Below, in pieces: positions 11,456 through 24,600 of a stretch of DNA of 64,000 nucleotides. Positions within the stretch are counted from its first letter, which is position 1, and each line of letters starts with the position of its first letter. A program made the translations under genes and the position numbers. Under the pieces are notes generated by a model. That model saw nothing but the letters and a program-made list of their open reading frames with translations, searched no databases and had not been told where the DNA came from. The DNA lies in contig CM029123.1 in NCBI GenBank assembly GCA_016859345.1, positions 6,731,990 through 6,795,989 of the forward strand, in the 5' to 3' direction. Origin of the DNA: Istiophorus platypterus. Its lineage: Eukaryota > Chordata > Actinopteri > Istiophoriformes > Istiophoridae.

Positions 11456-14400
11456 CCCCCTGGATTAAGCCCCTTTCAGACATACACCCATTTACAATAC
11501 CCTAATGGTGATTTTACTTTTAACACAATAAGTCTGAATAAGCACCCTGGTTACTTTTACGTAAAAATTATGAGGGAAGTCTTCGTAGATTGGATCTATT
11601 AACATTTACATATCAATTTGAGCACGGTACTAGTAGCAGTGAATAAAATGTCAGATTAATGTAAAGGCTCCAGCAGTGAAAGTTGTTAAAACTTGTTAAA
11701 ATCAGTTTTGAAAAATGGTTAAAAACTATTTTTTCCCTTTGCAATGTGACTGGAACAAATGTGGTTGAAAAAACCCCCAGCACAACCACAGTAATAACCG
11801 ACCAGCGTTCGTTCTGTATATTTTCAGTTTTCATTCATGCCTGCTGCAAGGGTGAATGGACTGTATGTACAGCTCGTAAGAAATAAGATGACTCACAACT
11901 CAATGTTCTGTCATGCAATGCTAGAGCAAGCCGGACTTTACAAAAGAGACAACAGGAAACACTGTCTAATAACTTAAATAATCAAATTCATGTATTACTA
12001 GATTAGCATGATTGATGACTGCCATGAGTGTGTGTGGGTCCGAATTCACCATCAAAATTTTGCGTGACTCTTTCTCTGAATGCATGAATGAAGCCATGAA
12101 GAACATGAATGTAAAAGAAAACCCATGTCTGAATGTCAAGGTGCCATCACTTTAACAGACAGATGAAGTCATCAAAGTTACATATTCCACATCTGAAAAG
12201 GGCTTCAGCCTTATTAAATGCTGGAGTATGGTGATTTTCTGAACCAGAAAGAGAAAATGTGAAAGGTGGTTTTCTTTCGTTTGCTTGTAAAAGCAGTTAG
12301 ATGTTGCAAATCATCGCACTGATCAGGCAGTGATAAGAGTGTATGCATGGAAAATGCTATTGGCAATGACATAATTGCCAAAACCTTTTGCAAAGACTAT
12401 AACTTGGAAAAAATTTAAACTACAAACGGTGTCTCCTGTCAGTTCTACAGTGGGAGTATGAAACACTTTGAGTACAATCGATTCAGTCACTGGTGCTGAG
12501 AGCTTGATTTCAAGAAATTGAATTGAAGTAATCCAAAACCCAGGTAGGGTAAGAAATTCTTAACCTGACGGCAGCGATGAAATGCAGTCATGAAGGGCTG
12601 CCTGTTACATGCATCCGGCTGTCGCATGATGTCATGTCTGTGAGCTTCAACGTGGCTGTGGTCCCAGCATGGAAAAAGCTGGGACTTACTGGATGTCCTG
12701 CCAGCACCAAATAAATTGCATTACAAATGAATGTATTCCAACAAAATATATACAGTGCAACAGGGGCATTTTGTGGTGCCCAAGCTGAAGTGAACTTGTT
12801 TGCGTGGAACCAGTGGAAGTGGGGAAACTGTGATTGCAGAGCTCTGAGCTCAGGTACAGGGCAGTGAAATAAAACCCCTCCCCTGGTGGAGTGTTGCATG
12901 GGGCCACATGTTTGACGTGAAATGTTCCAGAAGTGTTAAATTATTCCTGCAAGAAACTCAATCTATTCCACCCATCGTCACGCTGGTTCGGTCGCATTTG
13001 ATCCTGCCACCTCAGAGGCTGCTGTTTTTTTCCCCTGTGCACATCTGTATGACGAGTAAACAGCCATAACAATTTTACATCTCCTGGCTCTGGAGCACAA
13101 ATCTTTGATGGTTGAAATAAAGAGCACCGCAGATTGTGGGGAGCTCCGATTATTCATCAAAGACCTCCAACATAACCATAACCTTGCTTAAACAATACAT
13201 GAGCAAAGTTGAGGCCCAGGCTCCTGTGAGATATTCCATATTAAAGCCTGTCTGAACACCTGAAATAGCAGGCGGCACACAGAAATGGGGAAATTCCCAT
13301 CTCGTCAGAAAGGAATGGCGATGTGTCCTGAGGGTTGCTGGGAGCACCTCCTGGTGTGTAATTACTGGATCGGAATATATAGTTCATTATACTGCTCAGA
13401 CCCCACACATTGTATCAGTGTCCCCACAGAGATGAGAAAACGAGACATTTATTGTGAATGACAAATGAAGGAAGTACTTGTAAAATAACTGCTTACTGTG
13501 AAGGCAAGTGGATCCGACTGTATGTTAAATTCATGAGTGAACGCCACATTTGTTTCTAAAGAGCAGCACTGGTGTCATTTCGAGTTTTGGCTTGCACAGA
13601 TAATAATAACCATATGTGCAGTAATTGGATTGTTAACATTTATTTAATTTGTCTTTCTACCATCCACATGGCAGTAATTTAGGCCTTAAATGCACCGTAA
13701 TTAAAAATGAGACAAAGAATTAAAATAACAAAAAACAGCTAAAATAAAATTTTGTTTTTGCCTAGAGATTATATGTCTGTGAGTTTGTCTAGATCCAAAA
13801 TTATATTTGCAATAAATAAATGAATAAATAGATAAATAAACAAGATTTTATTTATATATATATATATATATAATCTTATTTATTTATTGATTTGCTCACA
13901 CCACATCTGGACACCTAAAACTAACTAGACCCCCCCTTTCTGAAGTGCAAGGCAGTGTCCAGAAGCTTGCGAAGATTCAGCAGGTGTTGAAATAAAATAT
14001 AATATTTCACTGCTGGCATCACTGCTAACATCAGTGAGCTAGGCTAACTAGCTTCAAAATGAGTGGAATGCAAATTTAACAGGGTGATGGTTCAGTCTGT
14101 GTTGATGCATGAGGAAAGAGAGCAGAGGAAAAAAAGGCCAGGCATAATGAAGCAGGGAGAAAACTGAAAGAGTAATGGAAAATGTACGGGAGAAAAAATT
14201 TTGAATTAGGACTTCAATTTGTTTATGATGTTTATGATTACTTCCGGACAGCTGCCTTTGTTTCTGCCTGATAAAAAGGAGATTAACATAAGGTCTCACT
14301 CAACAAAGGCACAGTAAAATTATGATATGACAGAAATGATGCCAAAATCAAATCAAGGATTTGTTTTTACTGGTTTCTTTAGAAAATGCAACACCGTCAA

Positions 14401-17400
14401 GAACGAATGGTGACAACAAGCCAAGCTGTCTTTAACTACGGTGGCTGAAAACGGACACTAGCAGGTACAGCCTAATGTAAAGCCCAGGCATGAGCAGCAC
14501 TGTGGACGCAAACTGGAAAAAGAATTGGAAACGTGTCCACAGTGTTCTCGCCTTTGACTTTAAGAGCACGTGGAAGTTTAGTTTGCGACGACAGAGGCTG
14601 TGTTTGTGTATCTTACTCTGACTCAGGGCCAGACTGCAGGGACACAGGGCACCTCATGACATGTATGAGAGGTGACTGGATGACAGATGCTAACGGCGGG
14701 ACCTTGTGTAAACACGCCCATTGAAGACAGGGTCAATCAACACCCCCGATTAGAGCTCAGGCTATTAGTCAAGTCAGAGATCCTTCATCTCTCCTTCAAC
14801 AGAACTTCAGCAGAACAGCGCACTAATTGAAGAGCCGGCGGACTGAATTAACCGTGGACAACAAAGCGATAACTCTGAATTATGACAGACTATCAGAGAC
14901 ACTGGTGATGCAAAGTTGGAATAACTTTGAGGGAAAAGACAGCAGAAGGCCGGCCAAATAGTTAGCCTTCAGTTCCACCGCCATTATTACACTGGGTGGT
15001 TGACAGCATATTTATAAAAGATAAGCCATAGTAGTCTAAAGGAAACATCATAGAGTCACCAGAATCAACAGGCCATAACCAAATTTCATGCCAATCAGGC
15101 AATTTTTTTTCCTATATTTGTGGTCACAGTCACACAACTTAAACAGATTTATTGATGGCCTGGATGAAATACAACATGGCCATGCAGCTACTAAAGGTCT
15201 GCAGTTACACTATTGGCTCTGTGAGGCTTTGCTTACGTTGCAGTCACGTAATGTCGGCTGAATGGGAGGAACATAAAAATCTCCGATTATTGGGAGCGTT
15301 CACGCTTTTTTTTCAAGATGGCTTCCGCCACTCATTACTTGGTTAAATCAACGAAATTAACTAATTTCATCTAAATGAAGGTGAATTGGGAGAAATAGCT
15401 CAAGAGAATTCTTTAAGCTACTCTTACTGTTGCATAATTGTAGCAGGTGTAGCAGAAATGAGCTGAATCAACTGTATTCGTGCCGATGTTTGATTATATT
15501 TAGATGTAGCTGCCAGTGATGATGGCTTGCAGTTATTTTGTCACAGGTTTGTCGACACCTCTGGATTTCTTCCACAGACAGATATATATTTCGCTGCCAG
15601 ATATTCCTGACATTCCCGACTCGGAAATTACAAATTGGAGGGTTGACGTGCATGCAATGTTTTCAACTTAACGACTTTCACAAGTACGTCATGGCACATC
15701 TAGCTACTTTTTGAACAGACCTTAACTCTGCTGCCATGAAGAGAATGTGCCAGTATGAATGTGCTCTCATGTGGCTTTGGCTTTCAGGACTGTGTTCAGC
15801 AGCAGTGCATTCAGTCGAGCAATCATCAGCGGTCAGAAACATGAATGAGCTGTGAATGTGCATACCAAACAGCCACTCGCTGATCCCCCTTGTTTGCCCA
15901 TCATAATCAAAATATAAAGTTTACAAGAGTGGGTTCATTTCAGTGTCTGGATCTTCCCAATTCATGATGCTCAGGTCCACAGTCTATACAATAGCCTACA
16001 TAATAGGCTTTTGAATTTATAATTAGATTTAATTGCATAACTGATGAGATTATAGCAGCTTGGAAAATAATCTCTTGATGATAAAGCTAGTTACAATCAA
16101 TTAAGTTTAGCTTGACATAAACCAGAGAACTGGACAAATCTGCATGGCTGAAAAAAGTTGCATGGACAAGTGATACTTCCCTTTGTGTGTCTGCTCCATA
16201 TGTTATAAAATCAATGCAGTGTGGTAGTTTGGTTGGTGTAATAAGCATCAAGTCCACGTGTGGCACATGAAGTCTGACTGAGTTACTGTCTTCAGTGACA
16301 GTGCCTTATACAAGGTGTCTGTTTAGAAGTGCCAAGAGTTTCCTCTCTTAGGAGCCTGGCCTGGAAGAAAGACTGACTGAATGAATGACCATTCAGTACC
16401 TTTGTAGAGCAGTCATAATTGTCTATGGTACTGAAAGAAGTCTCCAGCTTGGAACTGGTGCACCAACTTCTTACTGAATCTGACGAGCATGAAAGGAAAG
16501 GGGGGGGGGGGTTGTGTCATCTGACAGAGGAGGTGATTCTCTCATCTTGTCACACATCACGTCCGCTAAAGTTTATAAAACCTGCATGCTTTTGTTTCCC
16601 TGGGAAGCCCCCCTTTCTGTGAGCGTTACGCTGAATTAAAGCCCTTATCTTTGTTTTAGCAGTTAGGGCTATAAAATCACGTTGATGGTTGTAGAAAGGC
16701 TTTTGTCCTTTTTGTGTCAAAGCAATGTGGAGGAAGAGCAAAGCATTCATGTTTGGCTGGCCGCACTGCTTAGCCACTATGTGGATGATGTCATCACAGC
16801 AACCACAAATGCAAGAAGCAAAACTTTGCCCACACTACAGCAAAACTAAGTTGAATGATACTGAAGGTTGGTGTGATCAGAATTTGATTGCGCGTCTGGG
16901 GCTAAAAGTGCACGTTAGTCCAATTGTATCTAGAATTTCTGTTTTACAGAGTTATTGACTTGTGTATTTATAAGTCACACTCCAGCAACACTTGTACACG
17001 ACCTCTCTCTCTCTGGGGAATTTACTCTGTAACTAATCTGACACATGAGACACTTTGAAGATGACTAAGTTGAAGGAACAGAAATGAAAACAGGAATGAA
17101 GTTGTCATATATGAACAGCACTTGTAGCTATTCATTCATGCTTTAAATGGCAGGTTTGGATTTTTCTATCCTACCTTGATATGAAACCTTGATTGTCGAA
17201 ATCATCCCTCCTGTCCTTACTGGCTGTGAAGAGATACCTTAACAGGACCCCATTGTGAGAACTGGTGGAAAAATAAATCACAGCCTTTATTCTGGCCAAG
17301 ATGAACTCTAAAGTTCAGCTGAAGCCAATATGAGGCTTCACCTGCTTCACTTAGCCAAATCTCAAGGGTATGTCTTTCTAACGTAGAGTCTGCTTGGTGC

Positions 17401-18696
17401 AAAATACTCTGCGTGTCCGCCTGAACACTCTGTGACATTATCTTATCTGCTGCAATGTATGCCCACTCAAAAGAGCATAACCATTTGTGTTTTGAATGCA
17501 ATACTGGACCCTGTGTTGGCCAGTCGAAGGTGCCTTGCTCAAAAGCACAGTCACTGAGTGAGGGGTTCAGAGTTACTCATTCACTCTACCCAGCCAGAAT
17601 CCACTACAGTGCCTCCCTGAAACTGCGCCTCAGGACAGCCCTGCTGGAAATGCCACCATATACATTCAAACACAGACAGTGACATTCCTGAGTCTCTAGA
17701 GGATCCTCTCTGCCCCTCTATGGATATATGATCCAGTGCTTACTAAAAAGAGCTTACTTGTAATTAAGCCTCCCAGATTTGTTTTGCTTGAGGTTCACTT
17801 TAAGCCTCTCTCTCTGTCTGTCTCCCTAAAAGGTGATGAGTGAAGAGTTTCATAATGTGCCACAGAAAAATGAACTTACCCCTACAATGGCACTGTGTGC
17901 AAGATACTGTGATGTGCAGCTCCAAACTGCTCACACAGTATAATGACAGAACTGTCAGCACAATAAACTGAATAGACTGAAAAGGGAAACTGAAAATATT
18001 TTGGGTAAGCTTAGATATACAGCCCCTTCTTCCAGTATGTTTATCCCTTCATCTAAGTTAATGTGCAGACAGGATCTCCAAAGGCAAAGTTTTTATGCAA
18101 TAAAATTTGCAGAATGATGTTTTATTACTTTTATGTAATAAAACATAATTCTCCATATCATTTTTTTTTTTAAAAAGGAAAGACAATCTGGCAACATGCA
18201 GTGAAGAGCAACACGAAGCAGCCTGAACATGATGCAGCAGGCAGCCATGCACAGCTGAGCAGAGAGGCAGGAAGCCAGGTGTCCAGCAGGAGAGCGGTCC
18301 AGGATCCTGATAGGCTCCCTCTGATGCAAGTGTAGGCCTCCAACACCTCACTGTGGACCTGCACTGCGCTTTTACAGAAACATCTGGCAGGCGACAGGTC
18401 TTATGCTCCACTTTCTTGCCAATTAGTGCTTCTCCTGCATGTACTCTTCTATGTTCCCATGCAGGATACACAGACACAGACACAGACAAAAAAACACACT
18501 CACAGACAGACACACACACACTCTGAGTCTCTGTTCTCAACCTGTTCACTCCTGCCAGGTTGGACACACAGGGACACAAAAACATGAAAAGAAACCAATT
18601 TAAAAGGGCTAATCCACCCATTTTAAAACATGAAGTTTATTTTTATAGTCTCCAGCTGGACTTCTTTCGAGTGTGTGGAAGCAATCAGGAAACACT

Positions 18697-18702
<6 letters not shown>
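11456..18702. other. intergenic DNA
   Basis: No gene is seen. It includes the AT fold-back at 13.8 kb, a G10 tract at about 16501-16510, and TTGCTCAAAAGCACAGT-like sequence at about 17537 that resembles a teleost repeat. All open frames are short and show no family motif. Confidence 0.6.
13806..13893. repeat. AT-rich fold-back with (TA)n core
   Basis: CAATAAATAAAT on the left is matched by its reverse complement ATTTATTTATTG on the right. Between them are AAGATT/AATCTT arms and a TA run. The segment could form a cruciform or hairpin. Confidence 0.75.
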
Positions 18703-18749
<47 letters not shown>

Positions 18750-18752
18750 AGA
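18703..18752. repeat. (GA)n microsatellite
   Basis: A GA run of about 40 bases followed by GGGA units. Confidence 0.95.
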
Positions 18753-20917
18753 AATTATGTTCACAGATTCAAATGTCACTAAGCCTGGAGGATAAACTGC
18801 AGCAATGTATAAAGGCCCCATTGAAATGATCAGACTGCTTGGGCAATTGCCCTCAAATGGATGTCGCATTTTGTTTTCATTCGCTAAAGAGGAGGTCACT
18901 TTGCAAAAATAGAAACATTTGTTTTGTGAGTCCGGGCAACATGCCGATCATTAGCCCTCAAAAGCCACTTCAAAGTGCACTGGTGTGTTAGTCACCGAGC
19001 AGAGAAATACAAGAAAAAGCTCTGATCGTTTTCATGTCTCTTTGTCTGTTTGCTTTCATTTATCAGGCCTAGAGTTGTCTCATCACCATATGTCTGGAAT
19101 TATCCAGCCTTTCTCTTCGCAGTTATACATTTTAATGGTGTTTTTGCATGTGCCATAATGTTTTTATTGTACCGTGGTGTTTCTAGCTGTGTGGAGAAAT
19201 AAGTGGCAGAGAGAGAGATTTTGAGATTTGCACAGGAGAGAAGCCAAACTCAACATGTTTTGTCTACTATGTTGTTATATCACCAGTGTGAACCAGGATT
19301 GTCTGGTTGAGGGTCAAATGAGTCTCTTAATGCTTTTCCAAGGCGTGAGTGCTCCATCCATTACTGTGAAAACTGTACATCCTCTAAGTACCACAAAATA
19401 ACATAAAATAATAATAAAATAAAATAAAATAAAACAATTATTGTAGACAAGTCAAGATAGGACAAGTAAGTAAAAGCTGACCATGCTGAAGCTAAAGCTG
19501 AAGATGTAAGAAATCATTTAAATTGATCCTGTTCATGCTTTTATCTGCTCCCCAGATGCTAAGCTAGCGTTTAGTATCGTCACAGTTTCACAGAGAGAAT
19601 ACACTGTTCCTCAGTGTCGAATGACCAGAGATCCCACTTAAGGTGATTGAAATATTAATGTAATTTACTAAAGTTTAACTATGGAACTCCAAAGCTTATT
19701 TATCAGTTAGCCTTAGCTCACAGTCAGCACTTGACTACAATGAGGCTACATAGCGGAGCTGGAAAATAAGGAGCAAAAACAACAACGCTGACATTGCTTA
19801 TAGACCAACAGCCAAATCACTACAATGTTCTTCGATCACAGCACCCAGTTTTAGCCCGAACACGGCTTTTCCCAATGGCTCAAACTTGGAATCACTGAAT
19901 GTGCAGCATAATGCATCTGTCTGCCACTAGATTGTAGCTGTCCAAACATCTCTACCAACAGGACCAATGCTGAGGTGTTTGTCAGGGTTAAACCCTGTTT
20001 GACCGAGCCAATAACCTTCCTTCGCCCTGAGGATGACTCTCCTCCAGCCTCTGCGTTTGACATGTTGCTCCACTGATGGATGTTTGCCGTCTGGACAAGG
20101 TGGCCGTGTGCTTTCATCAGGCCCTCAGCAGGCGGGCAGATAGGCTGAGGGAGCGGGATGAGCATCCCAAGCCTCGGCGCGGGAGATAAAACAACCGTCC
20201 CATGTCACCACGCAGGAGATAAAACAAGGCTCCTCTTCACAGATCATACATCAACATTATACCATCTGACGCCAGGAAGCAGCAAAGCATGCTGGGTAGA
20301 TGACACACCTAGAAAGATGGATCTCTCTAATCTGCGGGGTAAACACATAAATTCTCAAGGGATATATTTAAACATGTGCATGGGAATCTGGTGTAAATTT
20401 AGTGTAGACAAAACCTGAGCGATTTTATCTCAAGTTAACATTTATTTTGAAGTTATTTTATATCGCACCAGCATGCAGATAGAAAATTAAAACGATGCAT
20501 GTCTGTGAATATTTTAACTTTGGTGGGATTCATTATAGTGTGTGTATGAGAGAGAGATAGAGATAGAGAAAGAGAGACAGTGACATGTCACTACCTCACT
20601 CTCCTGCCACGACTGTAGAGCCTGACAAGTACATTTATAGCACCTTTCCTTGTCACAGTCTCCATCTGGGAATCAGAACACATCATCCTCATGTGTTTCT
20701 GGATTGTTGCATGGCACCGCTGGGGCATGTTGCTTTAAAAATGACTGTATGGGTGTTTTTCAGGAGACCTTGATGATCTGTGAAGAACGATGGTAAATGT
20801 CCTCATCTGCCACTTCAGTTGAGGACACAGGTTTTTATTTTTCTCAACAAATTCCGTATTTTTCTGTGCATTTTCATTTTTTTCTTTCACAAACCATAAA
20901 CACACGTGCGCAAGATC

Positions 20918-20922
20918 TCACA

Positions 20923-20968
<46 letters not shown>
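20918..20968. repeat. (CA)n microsatellite
   Basis: A CA run of about 50 bases with one TA interruption. Confidence 0.95.
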
Positions 20969-20972
<4 letters not shown>

Positions 20973-21329
20973 ATTAGTGAGGATGATACAGTGTGATCCT
21001 CCACTGAGTGAACACTTGACATCAGAATCTCATTGATTCATTCCTTGGTTCCTCTTCGTGGACTCTCCCTTTCAAACCCAATTACACATGATAGTTCTCT
21101 TATCCTCACAACATGCTTGAGCCACCTGTCATCCTCCTTGCCACTTAACTAAATATGGTTTTCATTCGCTAACATGGTTTGGATTTCTCCTCCGAGTTGA
21201 ACCGCCTTTTTGTCTTTCCACTGTGAGCTTGATTGTGCCGTTCAGATGCTCGCTGGTTTGCATGGGGGACTGTTTATTTGGAGAACTGGCACTCACACTG
21301 TCTCAACAACCTCCCAGACAAGTGCACCG

Positions 21330-21680
21330 CAAGCTTTAATTGCTAGAGTTTGAAATGAGGCTCCATTAAAATGAATGACCTTCATTAAAGTGGTATTAAG
21401 GGACAGATGCCTTTGCTGCTGGGTTGAACATCTAGCGAGAGGGGGGAGCAGGAGCACTTGACCAGACGCACGAGTACCTAAATAAACAGCTCAGCAGGTT
21501 TTTCTTTCTTTTGCCCTCTTTGAGCAAAGCCCCCGTGGACCGCCATCGAGATTACAACCACCTGGCTGTGTGTCCTGATCGCCTCCTACCCTGAACATTT
21601 TAATCATGGATGAAATTCATTTATATGTTGCGATAATTGTGCCTAATTGTTTCTTTGAAGGGGAGTGAGGCCAGCAGCAT
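21330..21680. promoter_or_regulatory. candidate conserved non-coding element
   Basis: High-complexity sequence with repeated TAATTG/ATTAAA sites (CTTTAATTGCTAGAG, CCATTAAAATGAATGACC, GATAATTGTGCCTAATTG). No repeats and no supportable exon. This is inference from texture only. Confidence 0.3.
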
Positions 21681-24600
21681 CTGGCTGACATATGCCTTCG
21701 ATGCTTGTGAGAGTGACTTTGTGCCCAGCCGGAAACCGCAGGTCCGTTCAGCCCTCTATCGCCTATTTAGCTGGAGTGGTGTGGTCCCAGTCGTGCTTCA
21801 GAGGTAATGAAGCCGACCTGGTGACTGAGTTTGATGAGGCACCGAAGCGCTCAGCCCCTCCACATGTGTTTCAGCCCCACTGAAGGTGTGTTACAAACAG
21901 GATTGGCTGGACATGTTCTTCTCTTTAGGAATTCAGCAGCACCGACTTCTCTGGCTGGGCTCCCTCTCTTTGGTTGTACAGTGCATTCCATATGGCCTGC
22001 AGACCTAGTGATGGTATGCACAAACACATGTACTGCACTTTAGTGTATCTGAGCAGTGATGAACACACAAAAGCACACCTATTCACCAGACACACATTCT
22101 TATTGCCCAGTATTCTAGGAAATACCTTTATTCTACACGATTCTGCACCTCGCGATTACATACATTGCCAGTACACAAAGTGATGTGCCCTTTATGTAGC
22201 CAGGTGAAGGTTAAAGAGTTGGGTGAGCGTTCAGCATGTCCAACTTTAATGCAGGAGTCTGGGATTTGCCCTCCAATTAAAGTCCTGTTTGTCAGAAGTA
22301 CAACAGAGGAGCATCTTCTGTATCTGTTTACAGTGCAACCAAACAAGCTCATGTTGTTTTAATAAAAAAAGGCAGTCAAAATTAATTCCAACTCTATTCA
22401 TATTTCATGCTGCACATGGCGCCAGTACTTTTCCAAACAACAGCAGGGCACAGTGAGGAGTAGGTTCCCATGCTGAGGAGGTTTTCGACAGTGAAGAGAT
22501 AAAACTCCCTTACGTACATCTACCGTTTGCTGTGGATCCTGTGTGTGTGTGTGTGAATCAAAAGCAGGAACGGCAGACTCTGCCACTAAAGAGGGGATTG
22601 CACGTTCTGTCATCCCTCTAAATTGCAGGGGCCTTGAGCATGATGACATGGTCACTGCTTGCAGGACTACTTGGAGAGCTGCTGTAGCTGTTGAGATAGG
22701 CATTAACTTTCTAGCCAGCCCTCCTGGGCTAGCACCAGTCAGCTCCAGGAGCCTCTCTCTGTTTTCTTGCCACTGTTCGGTTGACTTGCCTCTAGCATTT
22801 TGTTCACTATCTGGCTCTCCATCCCCTCAAAGGTAGGCACTGGCAACACAGCTTGCTTTTGGTCAAAGGTGTAAATTCACACATCAACATTCACCAAAGT
22901 TGACATCTATCTGGCACATTTGCATGGATTCATTTCACCTGCTTGAGCAGGTCGTCCGATCACCACAACAATTCCATTGAAATGAAAGGATTTTGCAGTT
23001 TTAAATCCTGTTGTGATCCTGCCTTCACAAAACTATTATATAGAGGTAACATGCATAGGCACGGGGATTGAGAGAATGTAAATTCATTGAATGGCTAAAG
23101 CTGATAAATTAAGACAATACATGAAAAAAAAGAGGCTTTGATTTCATGAAGATCTTAAGGATTCTAACTTTGATGTTTGCATTTTTGATATACAATAACC
23201 ACATTCTTTCTATAATGTGAACCGGGTGCTTTTCATTGTCTATCCCTAATCATGCCATTTCATTTCCCAAACTTAACCATGCACATTCACATTGGACACA
23301 GTCTGGGGTTTTGCAAGCCAATGTTGATGTTCTTTTTTGGCAAATGGGGCTGGCTCTCAACTTGCACAGACAAGTTTAGAAACACGTGGATCTTCTGTGA
23401 TTAAAGGATGCATATATATGATTGTGTGCCTCCTTCTTTCTCCGTTGGCCACAAAACACATGTTGTCACTGAAACATGCACACGATCCTGAGTGCAGTCA
23501 TTCACATGTAAACATAACTTTCTTCAAAAGCGCCTGGAGATACAAACACAGGTCGGCATTGAAAAGATGATTATTTTTCTCTCTCTCTCCTTGACTGATA
23601 TTCCCATTCACACTGAGAGCCTGTCAGTCAGTCAACCTCCCCCCACCCCTCCACATCCCTCACCTTGTCATTGAATGTCGTTGATGCTGACATGTCACAT
23701 CTGGAACCTCTTCCCTACATGTGCTGCATAGACATTTCTCTGCTCACTTTCCCTTTCCCAAGAGGCCTGATTGTGAAGCTCCTGTAATGATGTGAAAAAG
23801 GAGACTGAGATCTCTGCACCACAGCTCTGGGCTAATGAATGCTTTCTGGACACATTCCTCTCCCTGATGTTACAGGATCAGTTTCTCCAAAAGATGCAAT
23901 AGATGAATAAAGTGAGATTAAAATGGTAGCAATTTGCTAGTCTTTTAACACCTTGTTTATTTTGGGGGCTCTTTTAATAACATCGGAACAGTGAAACTTA
24001 TTTTAAGTTGACAAAGCTGCAATGCTTTGTGACATGTGTGATTGCATGCTAGCATCCACTGTAAGCAAACAATGAAATCTCAAATCTCAAAGACGCCTGC
24101 TGGACATTTGTTGGCTTAGTAGGCAGCAACAGAACCACTTCAAGCCTCTGTTTCCTGTGGAAAATCTATGCTAAGCATGCTTCTGCGCTCTGTTAGAGGC
24201 GAGGGTGTTTCCTTGGCAAGAAGAGAGAATGAAATAATCATTAATATGTCTGAAGGGTAAATGATGTCATACACAGTGAATATTTGTTGCCGTCAGACCG
24301 TGCAAGATGGTTTCAGAGAAAGTGACACTTTGGGCTATAGTGTTTCACAAGCACCGCTATGTAGCAAAACGTAACACACAATGCACAAATCATAGGTGTG
24401 CACCCACACATCACTCACACGCAAATACACACACGTGTAGCAGAGTCTATTGATGAAGGGAAGGACGATCTGCTTCCAGTTAGGTTGTACACTGTTCCTG
24501 TTCAGCCGGCGTACAAAGAGATGGATCCAATTTCAGGACGTACTTTTAATGAAACTCAAACTGAAACACGTTTCTGATTGGAGAACAAAGGCGGAGAATC

